Part shown: positions 18,218 through 27,424 of the stretch, piece by piece
Layout of the letters: the number at the start of each line of letters is the position of its first letter
How positions within the stretch are numbered: position 1 is the stretch's first letter
Assembly (NCBI GenBank): GCA_016936495.1
Contig: JAFGXT010000136.1
Location: 1-37,710, forward strand
Reading direction: 5' to 3'
Source: Victivallales bacterium
GTDB taxonomy: Bacteria > Verrucomicrobiota > Lentisphaeria > Victivallales > SZUA-371
DNA length: 37,710 bases
Program-made: the position numbers and the translations under genes
Notes under the pieces: model-generated
What the model saw: the letters and a program-made list of their open reading frames with translations, nothing else
Database searches by the model: none
What the model was told of the DNA's origin: nothing

Positions 18218-18273
18218 CCGGGGAAAACTTTGACGACTTTAACCAGTTGCGAAGTTTTCCCCGGATTTTTTTT
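18218..18273 (+). terminator. Strong intrinsic terminator after enolase
   Basis: CCGGGGAAAACTT (18218-18230) pairs perfectly with AAGTTTTCCCCGG (18252-18264) and is followed by A and eight T residues (18266-18273). The 21-base loop is longish, but the 13-base stem and U-tract are convincing. A separate 10-base hairpin (18175-18198) precedes it. Confidence 0.9.
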
Positions 18274-18284
18274 GCTTACGGGTT

Positions 18285-18313
18285 TTGAATAAAAGCTTTT
18301 GGTGGAGTATAGT
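18285..18313 (+). promoter_or_regulatory. Sigma-70 promoter for the PHP gene cluster
   Basis: TTGAAT (18285-18290), a 17-base spacer and TATAGT (18308-18313) lie just after the enolase terminator and 24 bases before the PHP start codon. Confidence 0.65.
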
Positions 18314-18336
18314 TACTGGATTTCACAGGAGAGGAT

Positions 18337-19371
18337 ATGGCAACGAAGTCCCGAATAGATTATGAGCTCAACCGTTTCGAATACATACGGGATTGTTTGA
18401 GCAGATATAAAGAGGAATGCGGTGATCGCCTGCTGGAAAGCAAAAATCTGCTGGGCGAGGATCTATGGTTGATTGACCCGCATACTCATTCGACATTCAG
18501 TGACGGACGCGGAACCGTGTCGCAAAACTACGACGTCGCCATGGCGTGCGGATTGGATTTTGTCTATATTACTGACCACCATACTATTGAACAAAGTAAA
18601 TACGCCAAGATGGTCGAAGGCATTTCCTGGGGACAGGAACCTGTTGCCGGACGTGAACATATTGTACTTTTGAATGGCGGCGAAGTGTTTGTCCCGCAAA
18701 CACAGGATCCGGCTGAGCTTTATAAGCAGGCGTGCAAGATCGCTCCTTTTGTATTTTTCCCTCATCTTGGCGGACAAGGCATTCCCATCAACGACATCGA
18801 GGAGCGGATTGAGACTTTGAAAAGTGTGGGACCGCGTTTTGCCATGGAAATTATGAACGGCATATTCAACGTGTTCAGATCCTGGGACGAATGCGACCAG
18901 ACGGCTGTGGAAATGTGGGACAAATTGCTTCAGAGCGGACGGCAGGTTACGCCTGTCGGCGCGAGTGACGCGCATGAGCCGTTCGGCATAGGAACCGTTT
19001 TTACCGGAGTATTCGCGCCGGAATTATCCCAGAGCAAGTTGATCGAATCACTGGTCGCCGGAAACTGCTTCGTGTCGGAAGCGGCAATGCTCCAGTTTAA
19101 ATGTAATGATGTACCCATGGGCGGCGTACATGAAAGTTTTCCGGGGAAAAAGCTGAAATTCCAGATAAAAGCCTCAGATATATGTGGACTGAGAAGACTG
19201 AGAGTTGTTTCCGATGGACATGTAATCAAACAGTACGACATAGATGGTGATTGTTTTATGGATGAGGAATTTACTTTTTATTCTGGAAAGAAAAGCTCAT
19301 ATTATCGTCTGGAAGTGGTGTCTCAGGACGACCGCCGGGCGTTTTCCGCTCCGATATATACACAGCTCTGA
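18337..19371 (+). CDS. PHP-domain metal-dependent phosphoesterase
   Basis: The 344-residue protein has a PHP metal site: HTHSTFSDG (His49, His51, Asp56), TDHH (80-82), a Glu in NGGE, FPHLGG and GASDAHE (Asp211, His213). This pattern fits the CehA/McbA-like or general PHP hydrolases that cleave phosphoester bonds. The C-terminal part (about 235-344) looks like a beta-sandwich domain. The N-terminal 40 residues are helical and charged. AGGAGAGG precedes the ATG at good spacing. The next three genes follow in the same direction, the first after only 14 bases. The substrate is not evident, and no signal peptide is seen. Confidence 0.8.
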   Translation: MATKSRIDYELNRFEYIRDCLSRYKEECGDRLLESKNLLGEDLWLIDPHTHSTFSDGRGTVSQNYDVAMACGLDFVYITDHHTIEQSKYAKMVEGISWGQEPVAGREHIVLLNGGEVFVPQTQDPAELYKQACKIAPFVFFPHLGGQGIPINDIEERIETLKSVGPRFAMEIMNGIFNVFRSWDECDQTAVEMWDKLLQSGRQVTPVGASDAHEPFGIGTVFTGVFAPELSQSKLIESLVAGNCFVSEAAMLQFKCNDVPMGGVHESFPGKKLKFQIKASDICGLRRLRVVSDGHVIKQYDIDGDCFMDEEFTFYSGKKSSYYRLEVVSQDDRRAFSAPIYTQL

Positions 19372-19385
19372 CGGGTGAATTGCTT

Positions 19386-19703
19386 ATGGCTTCATTTTAC
19401 AAATTTGAGTTTTATGTTCCTCGCGAGCATTTGGAGTCAGTCAAAGAAGCTGTATTTGACGCCGGTGCAGGGCGCATCGGAACATACGGAAAATGCAGTT
19501 GGGAAACTCCTGGAACAGGGCAGTTTATGCCACTGGAAGGCAGTGATCCGTTTATCGGGCGGCAGGACAGTCTGGAGCGGGTGGAGGAAATCAAAGTGGA
19601 AATGGTGTGTGCTCATGAACTTATCGGAGCAGTTGTTTCCGCACTGAAAGCCGCACATCCTTACGAAACCCCTGCGTATCAGTACTGGGAAGTTCATTAC
19701 TGA
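19386..19703 (+). CDS. YqfO/NIF3-like (PII-like) domain protein
   Basis: The ATG at 19386 gives 105 residues with GGGTGA upstream. The sequence closely follows the stand-alone YqfO family, i.e. the PII-like insert domain of NIF3 proteins: YKFEFYVPREHLESVKEAVF, GAGRIGTYGKCSW, GTGQFMPLEGSDPFIG, LERVEEIKVE and AAHPYETPAY. These small trimeric cytoplasmic proteins are thought to bind metal or a small ligand; their function is not established. The gene is the second in the PHP cluster. Confidence 0.8.
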   Translation: MASFYKFEFYVPREHLESVKEAVFDAGAGRIGTYGKCSWETPGTGQFMPLEGSDPFIGRQDSLERVEEIKVEMVCAHELIGAVVSALKAAHPYETPAYQYWEVHY

Positions 19704-19739
19704 AGCGGAGATCAACCCGGTAAAAATGGAAATATATTT

Positions 19740-20453
19740 ATGTTGTTTATACAGACTCTTATAGCTAACCCGGTATTTGGAATGCTTCAGATAGTCGCGG
19801 TGGTTTTTTCTGTGTGCTGTCATGAGTACGCACATGCGCAAATGGCGCTATGGCAAGGGGACGCCACCGCCGCGGAAGAGGGGCATTTGACCCTTAACCC
19901 ACTCAAACAGATGGGGCCGATGTCTTTACTGATGTTGTTGTTTATTGGTTTGGCGTGGGGAGCCGTGCCGGTGAACCGGAGCCGTATGCGGCACTCCTAC
20001 AGTGAGGCGCTGGTATCTTTTGCCGGACCGGCGACGAACATATTTTTATTTATTTTGTCCAGTATAGCCTTTGGCGTTTGCCTGATTGCGTTCAGCCATG
20101 GCGATTTCGGGCATGTAATCAAGGTGTTTGAGTACGCGGGTATGTCGGGAGTATATGCATTGACTCCGGAAAACAATATTCCAATAACTTTCTTCCATTT
20201 AATGGCGGTGCTTAATGTGGCGTTGTTTTTGTTGAACATGCTGCCGGTACCGATACTTGACGGCTGGAAAGTGTATAATTATTTATTTGCCGGCAAGCTC
20301 AGTTTGAATAGCGAGCTGGCGAAAGGCGTGGTTTTGTTGATAATTTTCGGGGTATTTATGGGCGGAGATCTGCTTTTCCGTGCCGGAGATTACGCGCTTG
20401 GAGCCTTGAACATAGTGTTTTTTCACATAATGACGCTTTTCGGAGGCGGATAA
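19740..20453 (+). CDS. Site-2 protease family (M50) membrane metalloprotease
   Basis: The 237-residue integral membrane protein carries HEYAH, an HExxH zinc site, in its first membrane segment (about residues 22-32). The second conserved motif, NMLPVPILDGWKV, has the metal-binding Asp of the NxxPxPxLDG signature. Several hydrophobic segments surround these, as expected for an intramembrane protease of the short bacterial group. Only a weak GGAAA precedes the ATG. The stop codon overlaps the xseA start codon by one base, so translation is coupled. The substrate is unknown. Confidence 0.85.
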   Translation: MLFIQTLIANPVFGMLQIVAVVFSVCCHEYAHAQMALWQGDATAAEEGHLTLNPLKQMGPMSLLMLLFIGLAWGAVPVNRSRMRHSYSEALVSFAGPATNIFLFILSSIAFGVCLIAFSHGDFGHVIKVFEYAGMSGVYALTPENNIPITFFHLMAVLNVALFLLNMLPVPILDGWKVYNYLFAGKLSLNSELAKGVVLLIIFGVFMGGDLLFRAGDYALGALNIVFFHIMTLFGGG

Positions 20454-21799
20454 TGGATGAGCGTCAGGTATGGAACGTTTCGGACGTCAACCAGGCGGTA
20501 AGAGAGATACTGGAAAATTCCCTGACGCCATTCTGGGTTCAGGGCGAAGTGGGTACGCTTAATATTCATGGTTCCGGTCATGTGTATATGACGCTCAAGG
20601 ATCGCAAGTCCCAGATCAAAGCGGTATTTTTTGGGGGCGGCGCGCAAGCGCGCGGCATGAAACTTCAGCAAGGAATGGAAATCGAGGTATTCGGCAAACT
20701 CACGGTCTACGAGGTCAGAGGCGAATATCAGTTTTCTATTCGCGCGATACGCCCGCTGGGCGTGGGCGATCTTCAACGCAGGTTCGAGGAGCTCAAAGCA
20801 AAGCTGGAAAGTGAAGGTCTTTTCGCGCTGGAACGCAAACGTCCCATACCTGCCCTGCCGCGACGTATTGGCGTGGTTACTTCCGCCGATGGCGCGGCGA
20901 TACGCGATTTTCTACAGATAATCAACCGTCGTTTTCCCGATGTGAATATAAAAATATATCCGGTTCCCGTACAGGGCGAAGGAGCCGGGGACAAAGTCGC
21001 CCGGGGAGTGGATTTTTTTAATCGCCACCGCAATGTTGACGTCATCGTAGTAACCCGTGGCGGCGGCAGTATGGAAGACCTGTGGCCGTTTAATTCCGAA
21101 CTTCTGGCGCGTACGGTCGCAGCCAGTGAAATACCTGTGATAAGCGCGGTTGGACACGAAATAGATTATACCATTTGTGATTTTGCCGCTGATTTGCGGG
21201 CTCCTACACCCTCGGCGGCAGCGGAACTGGTCATCGGGAGACAGGAGGAATATCTCCAGCGTCTGGAACGTTTGGACAAGCGTATACGCGCGGCGTTGAA
21301 ATATTACAGCGAAAGGTTGTGGCGCAGGTTGGAAAGCGTTTCCTCCAGTTATGTCTTCAAAGAACCCGCATATCTATTACGGCAGAAACAACAACAGGTG
21401 GATGAATTGAGCTCTAGACTCAACGTTACGCTCAAGCACCAACTGGAGCTTAAGCGTCGCAGACTGGAGCAAACCGCGATGCGTTTATCCGCCATCAAAC
21501 CGGGAAGGCTCATCGCCGACCGGAGCTGCCGCCGCGAAGAACTCGCACTCAAACTGAAAAATTTATCCGTGCGGGACATCGAAAAGCGTCGGGCGCGATT
21601 GGAGCAGCTTCAAGCCAGGCTTGAGGCTCTGAATCCTTTTAACGTATTGAAACGCGGCTATGTGTTGTTAACCGATCACGAAAGCGGCGAAGTCATTCAT
21701 TCAGCCAACGTCAAGGCAGGATTAGCGGTAGACGCCAGAGTATCCGACGGCATAATCGAAATGGAAGTCAAAGCATCCCGTGATGACGCAAAAAAATAA
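20453..21799 (+). CDS. xseA: Exodeoxyribonuclease VII large subunit
   Basis: The 448-residue protein has the N-terminal OB-fold (WNVSDVNQAVREILE, FWVQGEVGTLNIHGSGHVYMTL) and the catalytic domain (RIGVVTSADGAAIRDFLQII, VTRGGGSMEDLWPFN, VISAVGHEIDYTICDF, ADLRAPTPSAAAELV). A long coiled-coil (about 265-400) and the C-terminal NPFNVLKRGYVLLTD follow. With XseB it degrades single-stranded DNA to oligonucleotides. No xseB follows; the next gene is on the other strand, so the small subunit must be elsewhere. The one-base overlap with the M50 gene shows they share a transcript. Confidence 0.95.
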   Translation: MDERQVWNVSDVNQAVREILENSLTPFWVQGEVGTLNIHGSGHVYMTLKDRKSQIKAVFFGGGAQARGMKLQQGMEIEVFGKLTVYEVRGEYQFSIRAIRPLGVGDLQRRFEELKAKLESEGLFALERKRPIPALPRRIGVVTSADGAAIRDFLQIINRRFPDVNIKIYPVPVQGEGAGDKVARGVDFFNRHRNVDVIVVTRGGGSMEDLWPFNSELLARTVAASEIPVISAVGHEIDYTICDFAADLRAPTPSAAAELVIGRQEEYLQRLERLDKRIRAALKYYSERLWRRLESVSSSYVFKEPAYLLRQKQQQVDELSSRLNVTLKHQLELKRRRLEQTAMRLSAIKPGRLIADRSCRREELALKLKNLSVRDIEKRRARLEQLQARLEALNPFNVLKRGYVLLTDHESGEVIHSANVKAGLAVDARVSDGIIEMEVKASRDDAKK

Positions 21800-21800
21800 A

Positions 21801-21826
21801 CGGACAAGATCAATTGACCTTGTCCG
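21801..21826 (-). terminator. Terminator between xseA and the PA14-domain gene
   Basis: CGGACAAG (21801-21808) pairs with CTTGTCCG (21819-21826). On the minus strand the stem is followed by TTTATTTTTTT, a good U-tract overlapping the end of xseA. It should end the minus-strand transcript and, less efficiently, the plus-strand one. Confidence 0.75.
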
Positions 21827-21848
21827 CCGTAATTTCTAAAACAATAAC

Positions 21849-22454
21849 TTATTTCTTTTTGGCATAAGCACTGGGAGTGCCTTTCGGAGCGGTACTCAAA
21901 AATTTACCATCAATGACTTGCGGTTTAGCGTCATCCGCTTTTTCCGCCCAGGCCACAGCCAGATTATCGCCGCCACCACCTTCGATCATGATTGCTTCGA
22001 TATAATATTTCTTGCCAGCTTCGAGCTTTACTGGAGCTGATTTCTGACTTGGTTTTTTAGTCCATTGACGTGGGGAAGTCCACGTACTGGTATGGGCAAT
22101 ACGCTTGGCATTAGCCGGATTTTCATCGGTGCTGAGCATTAACTCTGCAGAATCATCAGCGGCAACCCAGAAAATGTATTCACCGCTTTTTTCTGGAATA
22201 AGGAAGCCGAACACACGCTGACCGTACTTGTCCGCGAAGTTAGCTTTTTTCTTGCTGTCTTTCCATGATACAGCTTCAAAAGCAACAAGTGTATCGCTAC
22301 CGGTGGGGGCTTTAGCTTCCGCGATATTTTTCTTGACGCCGTTCAAACCGCCTGAATGACTTTCCCAATATTCACGGTCAATTTTTCCATTTTCAGCCCA
22401 TACTGATCCTGCTGCCACCATTGTTGCGGCTAAAGTCAAAAGCATCTTTTTCAT
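21849..22454 (-). CDS. Secreted PA14-like domain protein
   Basis: The 201-residue protein begins with a clear signal peptide (MKKMLLTLAATMVAAGSVWA, then ENG). The body reads like a PA14 carbohydrate-binding domain: FGFLIPEKSGEYIFWVAADDSAELMLSTDENP, WTSPRQWTK, LEAGKKYYIEAIMIEGGGGDNLAVAW. The paired Asp residues and the GGGGDN turn match the calcium/sugar-binding loops of that fold. GGGGAAA precedes the ATG. It is probably envelope-located or secreted and may bind glycans. It follows a second small secreted protein gene by 54 bases. Confidence 0.75.
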   Translation of the reverse strand: MKKMLLTLAATMVAAGSVWAENGKIDREYWESHSGGLNGVKKNIAEAKAPTGSDTLVAFEAVSWKDSKKKANFADKYGQRVFGFLIPEKSGEYIFWVAADDSAELMLSTDENPANAKRIAHTSTWTSPRQWTKKPSQKSAPVKLEAGKKYYIEAIMIEGGGGDNLAVAWAEKADDAKPQVIDGKFLSTAPKGTPSAYAKKK

Positions 22455-22508
22455 AATTTCCCCTTTTCCTGTTTGGTTTTTTGTTTTATATAATACCGGA
22501 CGTTGATA

Positions 22509-23093
22509 TTACTCAGACGCCTCAATGTATTCCGCAGGTCTTACATATGCGGTAATGGTAACAGTTTGACCGGCTTTCACCGTAACAGTCTGAGAGCAAC
22601 GTTTATTATGCCATACTTTTACTGCCGCCTTGCTACCTTCAGGAAAGTCTACGCCTTCGGTAACATATTGATCTTTAGCACAACTCCAGCCGACAGGAAC
22701 ACCGTTTTTTACTTCAGAAAAATTGCCATTTTTGATGTCCGCGCCTTCCACTGATACGGAACTGAAATATATCCACATCTGGTCGATCTGCTTTTTGCCT
22801 TTTGTTTTACGCCACTGTCCCATAAGATTGATTCGTACGCTGCCATCCTGCTCCGGGACGAAAGCAAAAGTTACTTTTGTCCATTTGTCTTTGGGGAGAT
22901 TGGCGGAAGCCCCGGTCATGCTGAATTTCCTTTTTTCTGCGGCTCCCCAACTGATATTGCGCAGACTACCTTTTTCTACCGGTTTTAGTACTAGATCTTT
23001 ATTGCCGTACACGTCAACTCTGGCGTTAAACTGCTGGGCGAATACTGTGCTGCCTATGGCGAGGGTGAATACTGCGGCTAGTAGTTTTTTCAT
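22509..23093 (-). CDS. Secreted protein with carbohydrate-binding-like jelly roll
   Basis: I chose the ATG at 23093 (194 residues), which has GGAG 6 bases upstream and starts the signal peptide MKKLLAAVFTLAIGSTVFA; an in-frame ATG 12 bases upstream is less likely. The mature part contains KDKWTKVTFAFVPEQDGSVRI, MWIYFSSVSVEGADIKNGNF and VPVGW, the pattern of CBM-type jelly-roll domains in which a bound item is described by NGNF followed by GW. A short C-terminal SQTVTVKAGQTVTITAYVR strand region ends the domain. Its function is unrecognised beyond possible glycan binding. It shares the transcript direction with the PA14 gene and has its own promoter. Confidence 0.6.
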   Translation of the reverse strand: MKKLLAAVFTLAIGSTVFAQQFNARVDVYGNKDLVLKPVEKGSLRNISWGAAEKRKFSMTGASANLPKDKWTKVTFAFVPEQDGSVRINLMGQWRKTKGKKQIDQMWIYFSSVSVEGADIKNGNFSEVKNGVPVGWSCAKDQYVTEGVDFPEGSKAAVKVWHNKRCSQTVTVKAGQTVTITAYVRPAEYIEASE

Positions 23094-23141
23094 GGTTTTC
23101 TCCATTTTTTAATAGTAAGAAATTTGAAACGAACATATTCT

Positions 23142-23169
23142 ACTATAATCATCACATTAGGGATTTCAA
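23142..23169 (-). promoter_or_regulatory. Promoter for the two small secreted proteins
   Basis: On the minus strand TTGAAA (complement of 23164-23169) and TATAGT (complement of 23142-23147) are 16 bases apart, about 50 bases before the start codon at 23093. Confidence 0.6.
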
Positions 23170-23192
23170 CCTTTCCTGATTAAAATTTCAGC

Positions 23193-24554
23193 TTAATTCA
23201 GTTTACAGACAAACATTTTTTTAGATAAATAATAATTATCGTTATGCTTTTTTACACTCACGGTAACCACCGGGATACTGTCTCCGTAATGTAGATTACG
23301 CAAAGCTCTGGCGATATCCTGAAAGTTGTTTATGGAAGTGTCGCCAAGCTGAATAAGCAGATCGCCACGACTGACATGCGCGGAATTTTTCCCTGGAGAA
23401 CTGATTATCACACCTTCTTTAAACGGATAATCCAACGCCAGCGCCAGTTGGGGAGTGAGCTCTCTGACTTCCAATCCCAGACGCATGGCTGCGATAAGAT
23501 TACCATCTTTCAGGGTTATCTCTTCAGGAGACAGGCGGACGTCTGTGCCATCGCTCAAGTTCAACGTAATATGCTCATTGCTTTTTAATTTCCACAAACT
23601 CAAACTCAGGGGCATGACCGAATCCAGTTTAAAATCATCAAATCCGTCAATATTCATTCCAGCTCTAAGTCCTGCTTCCCATGCCGGACTGTTGCGTATT
23701 ACGTCTTGAAGAAATATTCTAACATTTCCATCCTTAAGCCGTTCATTACCGGGAATTATTCCCAAAGAAACATTGCTGAATCTCTCGGGGATGAGCCATC
23801 CGGCGACGGTATTTTCCACCCTTTGCAGGGGGATTGCGAAACTGATGCCTTTGGCTTCGCGGTGAATGGCGGTACTGACGCCGATCATTTCGGCATTGAG
23901 ATTTATCAGCGGTCCGCCACTGTTACCGGGATACACAGCGGCGTCGGTCTGGAGGATGTCATTAAAAATTGCTTTGCCGTTATACACAACTTTTCTGCCG
24001 ATCGCGCTGAGAACGCCGCGCGAGATACTGCTGCCAAGTCCGTAAGGGTTGCCCACCGCGATGACGGTTTCACCCAGAAGCAGATCGCCGGGGGCTCCCA
24101 TTTTTATGGGAATGATAAGCTTATCCAGCGGCAGGCCGATGATTTTGAGCAGAGCGATATCGTTAAGTTCGTCGCTGGAGAGTTTTTGTGCCAGGAAGCG
24201 GCTGCCGTCGTATAGTGTAACGGTTATTCTGGTGGCGCGTTCGACCACGTGAGCGCTGGTTATAATCAGTCCGGAACTATCAATGATACTGCCGCTGCCA
24301 AGGGAATAATCGGTATGCGTCCCGGTTCCTTGCGAGGATAAGCCAGGCATCTTTTCCCAGACGTCGGCGGAACCGTTCCGGGATTCCGACATGACTTTTT
24401 CGGTACTTAAGTTGACCACCGATTGGAGTACTCCGGCAACCGCCTGTACTGTAGGGGTTATACGCCGCTGCCGACCATTTTCCTCCGCCGCCAGTAAGCG
24501 CGCCGCTAATAAGCACATCGCCAGCAATGAAATAAAGCAAAATATCTTTTTCAT
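23193..24554 (-). CDS. HtrA/DegP-type periplasmic serine protease with two PDZ domains
   Basis: The 453-residue protein has a signal peptide (about 1-22) and a trypsin-like domain with catalytic His102 (TSAHVV), Asp132 (NDIALL) and Ser212 (YPGNSGGPL). Two PDZ-like domains follow (about 265-350 and 360-445), the second containing EGVIISSPGKNSAHVSRGDLLIQLG. Proteins of this design degrade or refold misfolded proteins in the cell envelope. The ATG follows GGAGAGA. It is divergent from the DUF2851 gene. I cannot separate DegP, DegQ and DegS types from sequence alone, but two PDZ domains argue against DegS. Confidence 0.9.
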   Translation of the reverse strand: MKKIFCFISLLAMCLLAARLLAAEENGRQRRITPTVQAVAGVLQSVVNLSTEKVMSESRNGSADVWEKMPGLSSQGTGTHTDYSLGSGSIIDSSGLIITSAHVVERATRITVTLYDGSRFLAQKLSSDELNDIALLKIIGLPLDKLIIPIKMGAPGDLLLGETVIAVGNPYGLGSSISRGVLSAIGRKVVYNGKAIFNDILQTDAAVYPGNSGGPLINLNAEMIGVSTAIHREAKGISFAIPLQRVENTVAGWLIPERFSNVSLGIIPGNERLKDGNVRIFLQDVIRNSPAWEAGLRAGMNIDGFDDFKLDSVMPLSLSLWKLKSNEHITLNLSDGTDVRLSPEEITLKDGNLIAAMRLGLEVRELTPQLALALDYPFKEGVIISSPGKNSAHVSRGDLLIQLGDTSINNFQDIARALRNLHYGDSIPVVTVSVKKHNDNYYLSKKMFVCKLN

Positions 24555-24636
24555 GTTCTCTCCGGCTTGAAAATATCTACTTTTGATTATCTGTTATCAT
24601 AGCATAGCATAATAAATTTAGCAACCCGGAAGGAAA

Positions 24637-25989
24637 ATGCAAACTCATATTCATGAATTCAAGGCTCAGCTGTCCGCGTCTGAATCCAGAGCGGTTTACG
24701 AGGTGCGTCTGCACCACTTCTGGAATAATATTGATATGAATGCAGAATACCGGGGAAGCGGCAATCATCGCATAAAAGTTATTTCCACTGGTACATGGAA
24801 TGTCGAGCCGGGTCCGGATTTCCTGAATGCCCGGCTTGTCATTAACGATGTAAGTGTAAGCGGAGACATAGAGATACATCACCGTTCCTCTGATTGGTTT
24901 GCGCATAAGCATCATCTGGATCGCCGCTATGACAATGTGATTCTGCACGTGGTGGAGACCGATGATTTATCCGGAGACAAGGCGGAATCCCTGCCTGTGG
25001 CGTTGAAATTTTCCGACCTGAAAATACGTCATATCGCGGATGAGAAATTTCATAAAGGTAAATGCGGGATGTTTTTCTCCGCGCTTTCGAATGACAGTAT
25101 CAGCGGCTTTCTTAATGCCGCCGGATTTTTTCGTTTTCAGCTCAAATCAGAGGATATTCTGAAGGAGAGCCTGCATCACGGCGCCGACCGCGCCTGTTTG
25201 CGGATGATGTTCAAAGCCTTGGGGTACAAGCGTAACCAGCAGGCGTTTTTGCAGCTCTTTGAGCGTTTTATGGATTATCCCGAAGATATTATTTCGCAAC
25301 AGCCGGAGGTCGTGCTGTGGGGCGAATCAGGTTTGCTGCCTGACCCTGTAACCGCCGGACTGGAACCGGAAATGAAAGATTTTGTCTGTTCCATCTGGTC
25401 GCGTTGGGGCGGCATCAGAAAATCCGGAGGCGCGCCTTTGAACTGGGTACGCTCCGGCATTCGTCCGTACAATAGTCCCGAACGCCGAATCGCGGCACTG
25501 TCGCTACTGTTGAAAAAAACCGGCGTCAGACCGTTGAGCTTTTTCGCCGCAAAACGCGACCGCTTGCGTAATCCCGATGAACTTAGAAATCTGATAATTG
25601 ACACCTTTACGGGTAATGATCCACTGTGGGATAATTATATCAACTTCACCACTCAAGCCTCCAGGTGCGCCGCGGTATTGGGACGCGGACAGGCGCTGGA
25701 ATTGGCTTTGAACGTCGCGCTGCCGTCTCTGTACGTGTTCGGCAGAATGGATAAAGATGATTTATACGGGGATCTTATGGAGCTGGCGCGTTCGGCTTGG
25801 ATGACTTTACCCGCGACTCAGGACAATCGTATCATCAAGATCGCCTGTGAACGCTGGTTCCCTGAGCGTAGTAAAACGGAGATATTATCCAATACTGCCT
25901 GCCGTCAGGGAGTGTTGCATTTATTTCATGAGTATTGCGACAAATGTCAGGGTGCGTGCGACGCCTGTATCCTTTACAATTCTCTGTAA
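24637..25989 (+). CDS. DUF2851 family protein
   Basis: The 450-residue protein matches DUF2851: STGTWNVEPGPDFLNARLVI, SGDIEIHHRSSDWFAHKHHLD, YDNVILHVVETDD, then RMMFKALGYKRNQQAF and the C-terminal cysteine group CDKCQGACDACIL (residues about 434-446). The function of the family is not known. The conserved acidic/His motifs near residues 60-90 (GPDF, EIHHRSSDW) suggest a metal-dependent nuclease-like site; that is inference. GGAAGG precedes the ATG. The gene converges on dnaA with a gap of 10 bases. Confidence 0.8.
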   Translation: MQTHIHEFKAQLSASESRAVYEVRLHHFWNNIDMNAEYRGSGNHRIKVISTGTWNVEPGPDFLNARLVINDVSVSGDIEIHHRSSDWFAHKHHLDRRYDNVILHVVETDDLSGDKAESLPVALKFSDLKIRHIADEKFHKGKCGMFFSALSNDSISGFLNAAGFFRFQLKSEDILKESLHHGADRACLRMMFKALGYKRNQQAFLQLFERFMDYPEDIISQQPEVVLWGESGLLPDPVTAGLEPEMKDFVCSIWSRWGGIRKSGGAPLNWVRSGIRPYNSPERRIAALSLLLKKTGVRPLSFFAAKRDRLRNPDELRNLIIDTFTGNDPLWDNYINFTTQASRCAAVLGRGQALELALNVALPSLYVFGRMDKDDLYGDLMELARSAWMTLPATQDNRIIKIACERWFPERSKTEILSNTACRQGVLHLFHEYCDKCQGACDACILYNSL

Positions 25990-25999
25990 TGTTAGTATT

Positions 26000-27424
26000 T
26001 CAGGATTGCAGTTGACGCTGGATGGCGGAAACTGACATTCTGAATGATTCGTCTTTATCGCAACGGTTGACCACCGTTTTTTCGGCATGCATAATGGTGG
26101 CGTGGTTTTTGCCGAACGCTTCGCCGATTTCCGGATATGAACGTTCGGTAAGTCTGCGGCTAAGGAACATGGCGATCATACGTGGTTCGGCTATGTTCTT
26201 CGGGCGTTTCGTAGACAATATATCCGATACCCTTATCTCAAAATATTCCGCCACTGCTTTCTGAATGTTCTCAATCGAGACTTTTCTAGATACGTTTTCC
26301 TCTTCCAGCAGATTTCTGAGCAGATCCTCGGCGCGGTCGATCGTGATCCTGTGGTTGCCCTCGACTGACGAGAACGCCACCAGACGTAACAGTGCGCCCT
26401 CAAGCCGCCGGATGCTAGCCGAAATGCGTTCAGCGATAAATTGCAAAACGTCATCTTCAAGTTTTATCAGATGCTCGTCCTGTTTCATTTTCAGGATAGC
26501 CAGACGTGTTTCAAAAGACGGAGTGGTCATTTCGATGGTAACTCCCTGTTCAAAGCGGGAAACCAGACGACCTTCAAGCCCCTTGATCTCTGAAGGCGCT
26601 TTATCGGAAGTGAGAATAATTTGTTTATTGACGTTATGTAAAGCGTTGAATGTATTGAAAAACTCTTCCTGAAGCTGAGTTTTGTTTGCCAGCTGATGTA
26701 CGTCATCGACCAGCAGCATATCCACATTTCTAACCCAGTTGCGGAAGTCGGAATGTTTCTTCGCTCCGAGTGAATCCACGTAGCGGTTCAGAAATTCCTC
26801 ACAGGTAACATACTGGACTTTGGTCTTAGGTTTTTTTCGCAACACTTCATGTGCCACCGCCTGGATCAGGTGGGTCTTGCCCATACCGGTACCACCCCAG
26901 ATGTATAGAGGATTATACACACCCGGCGATTTCGCCGCCGTAGTCGCCGCCGCATAGGCATAACGATTTTCCTCGCCCACTACAAATTTATCAAAAGTAT
27001 AACGGTTGAGCAGATTGCTGCTGCACTCGTTGAAGTTTCTTTCTTCATTGGCGGTCATGCGCTTTTTCGGTTTCAGAACTTCATCGACCGGCATTGCCGT
27101 TTCAACGGCTGATTCCGCCGCTACCGATGTTTCCGCGACATCATGGATTTCCTCCGGATGATGACCGAATTCATATTTTATAATCAACTCTCTGCCCGCA
27201 GATTTTTTCAGTGCTGCTTTGATGGCGTCGCCATAGGTGTCTTTGAGCCAGTCCGCGAAAAAGTCATCTGAAACGCCCAATGTTACGGAATTATCTTTCA
27301 GGGCAATAGGAACCACCGGCTTGATCCAGTGATTAAAAGTCTCACTGTGCAGGTCGTTCTTCAATATACGAATGGTGCTTTCCCACAATTCACCAAGCGT
27401 AATTCCGTTACTTTCGAGCATCAT
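26000..27424 (-). CDS. dnaA: Chromosomal replication initiator DnaA
   Basis: The protein is full length, 474 residues from the ATG at 27424 (a second ATG directly follows at 27421). AGAAGGG lies 3-6 bases upstream. The longer frame to 27487 would translate DnaA-box-like DNA and is unlikely. Domain I is LGELWESTIRILKNDL. A linker precedes the AAA+ domain, with Walker A GGTGMGKT (177-184) and Walker B LLVDDVHQL (Asp240/241). Domain IV ends with KNHATIMHAEKTV (from about 439), the DNA-binding signature. DnaA opens the replication origin. dnaN does not follow it, which is common outside the Firmicutes. Confidence 0.97.
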   Translation of the reverse strand: MMLESNGITLGELWESTIRILKNDLHSETFNHWIKPVVPIALKDNSVTLGVSDDFFADWLKDTYGDAIKAALKKSAGRELIIKYEFGHHPEEIHDVAETSVAAESAVETAMPVDEVLKPKKRMTANEERNFNECSSNLLNRYTFDKFVVGEENRYAYAAATTAAKSPGVYNPLYIWGGTGMGKTHLIQAVAHEVLRKKPKTKVQYVTCEEFLNRYVDSLGAKKHSDFRNWVRNVDMLLVDDVHQLANKTQLQEEFFNTFNALHNVNKQIILTSDKAPSEIKGLEGRLVSRFEQGVTIEMTTPSFETRLAILKMKQDEHLIKLEDDVLQFIAERISASIRRLEGALLRLVAFSSVEGNHRITIDRAEDLLRNLLEEENVSRKVSIENIQKAVAEYFEIRVSDILSTKRPKNIAEPRMIAMFLSRRLTERSYPEIGEAFGKNHATIMHAEKTVVNRCDKDESFRMSVSAIQRQLQS

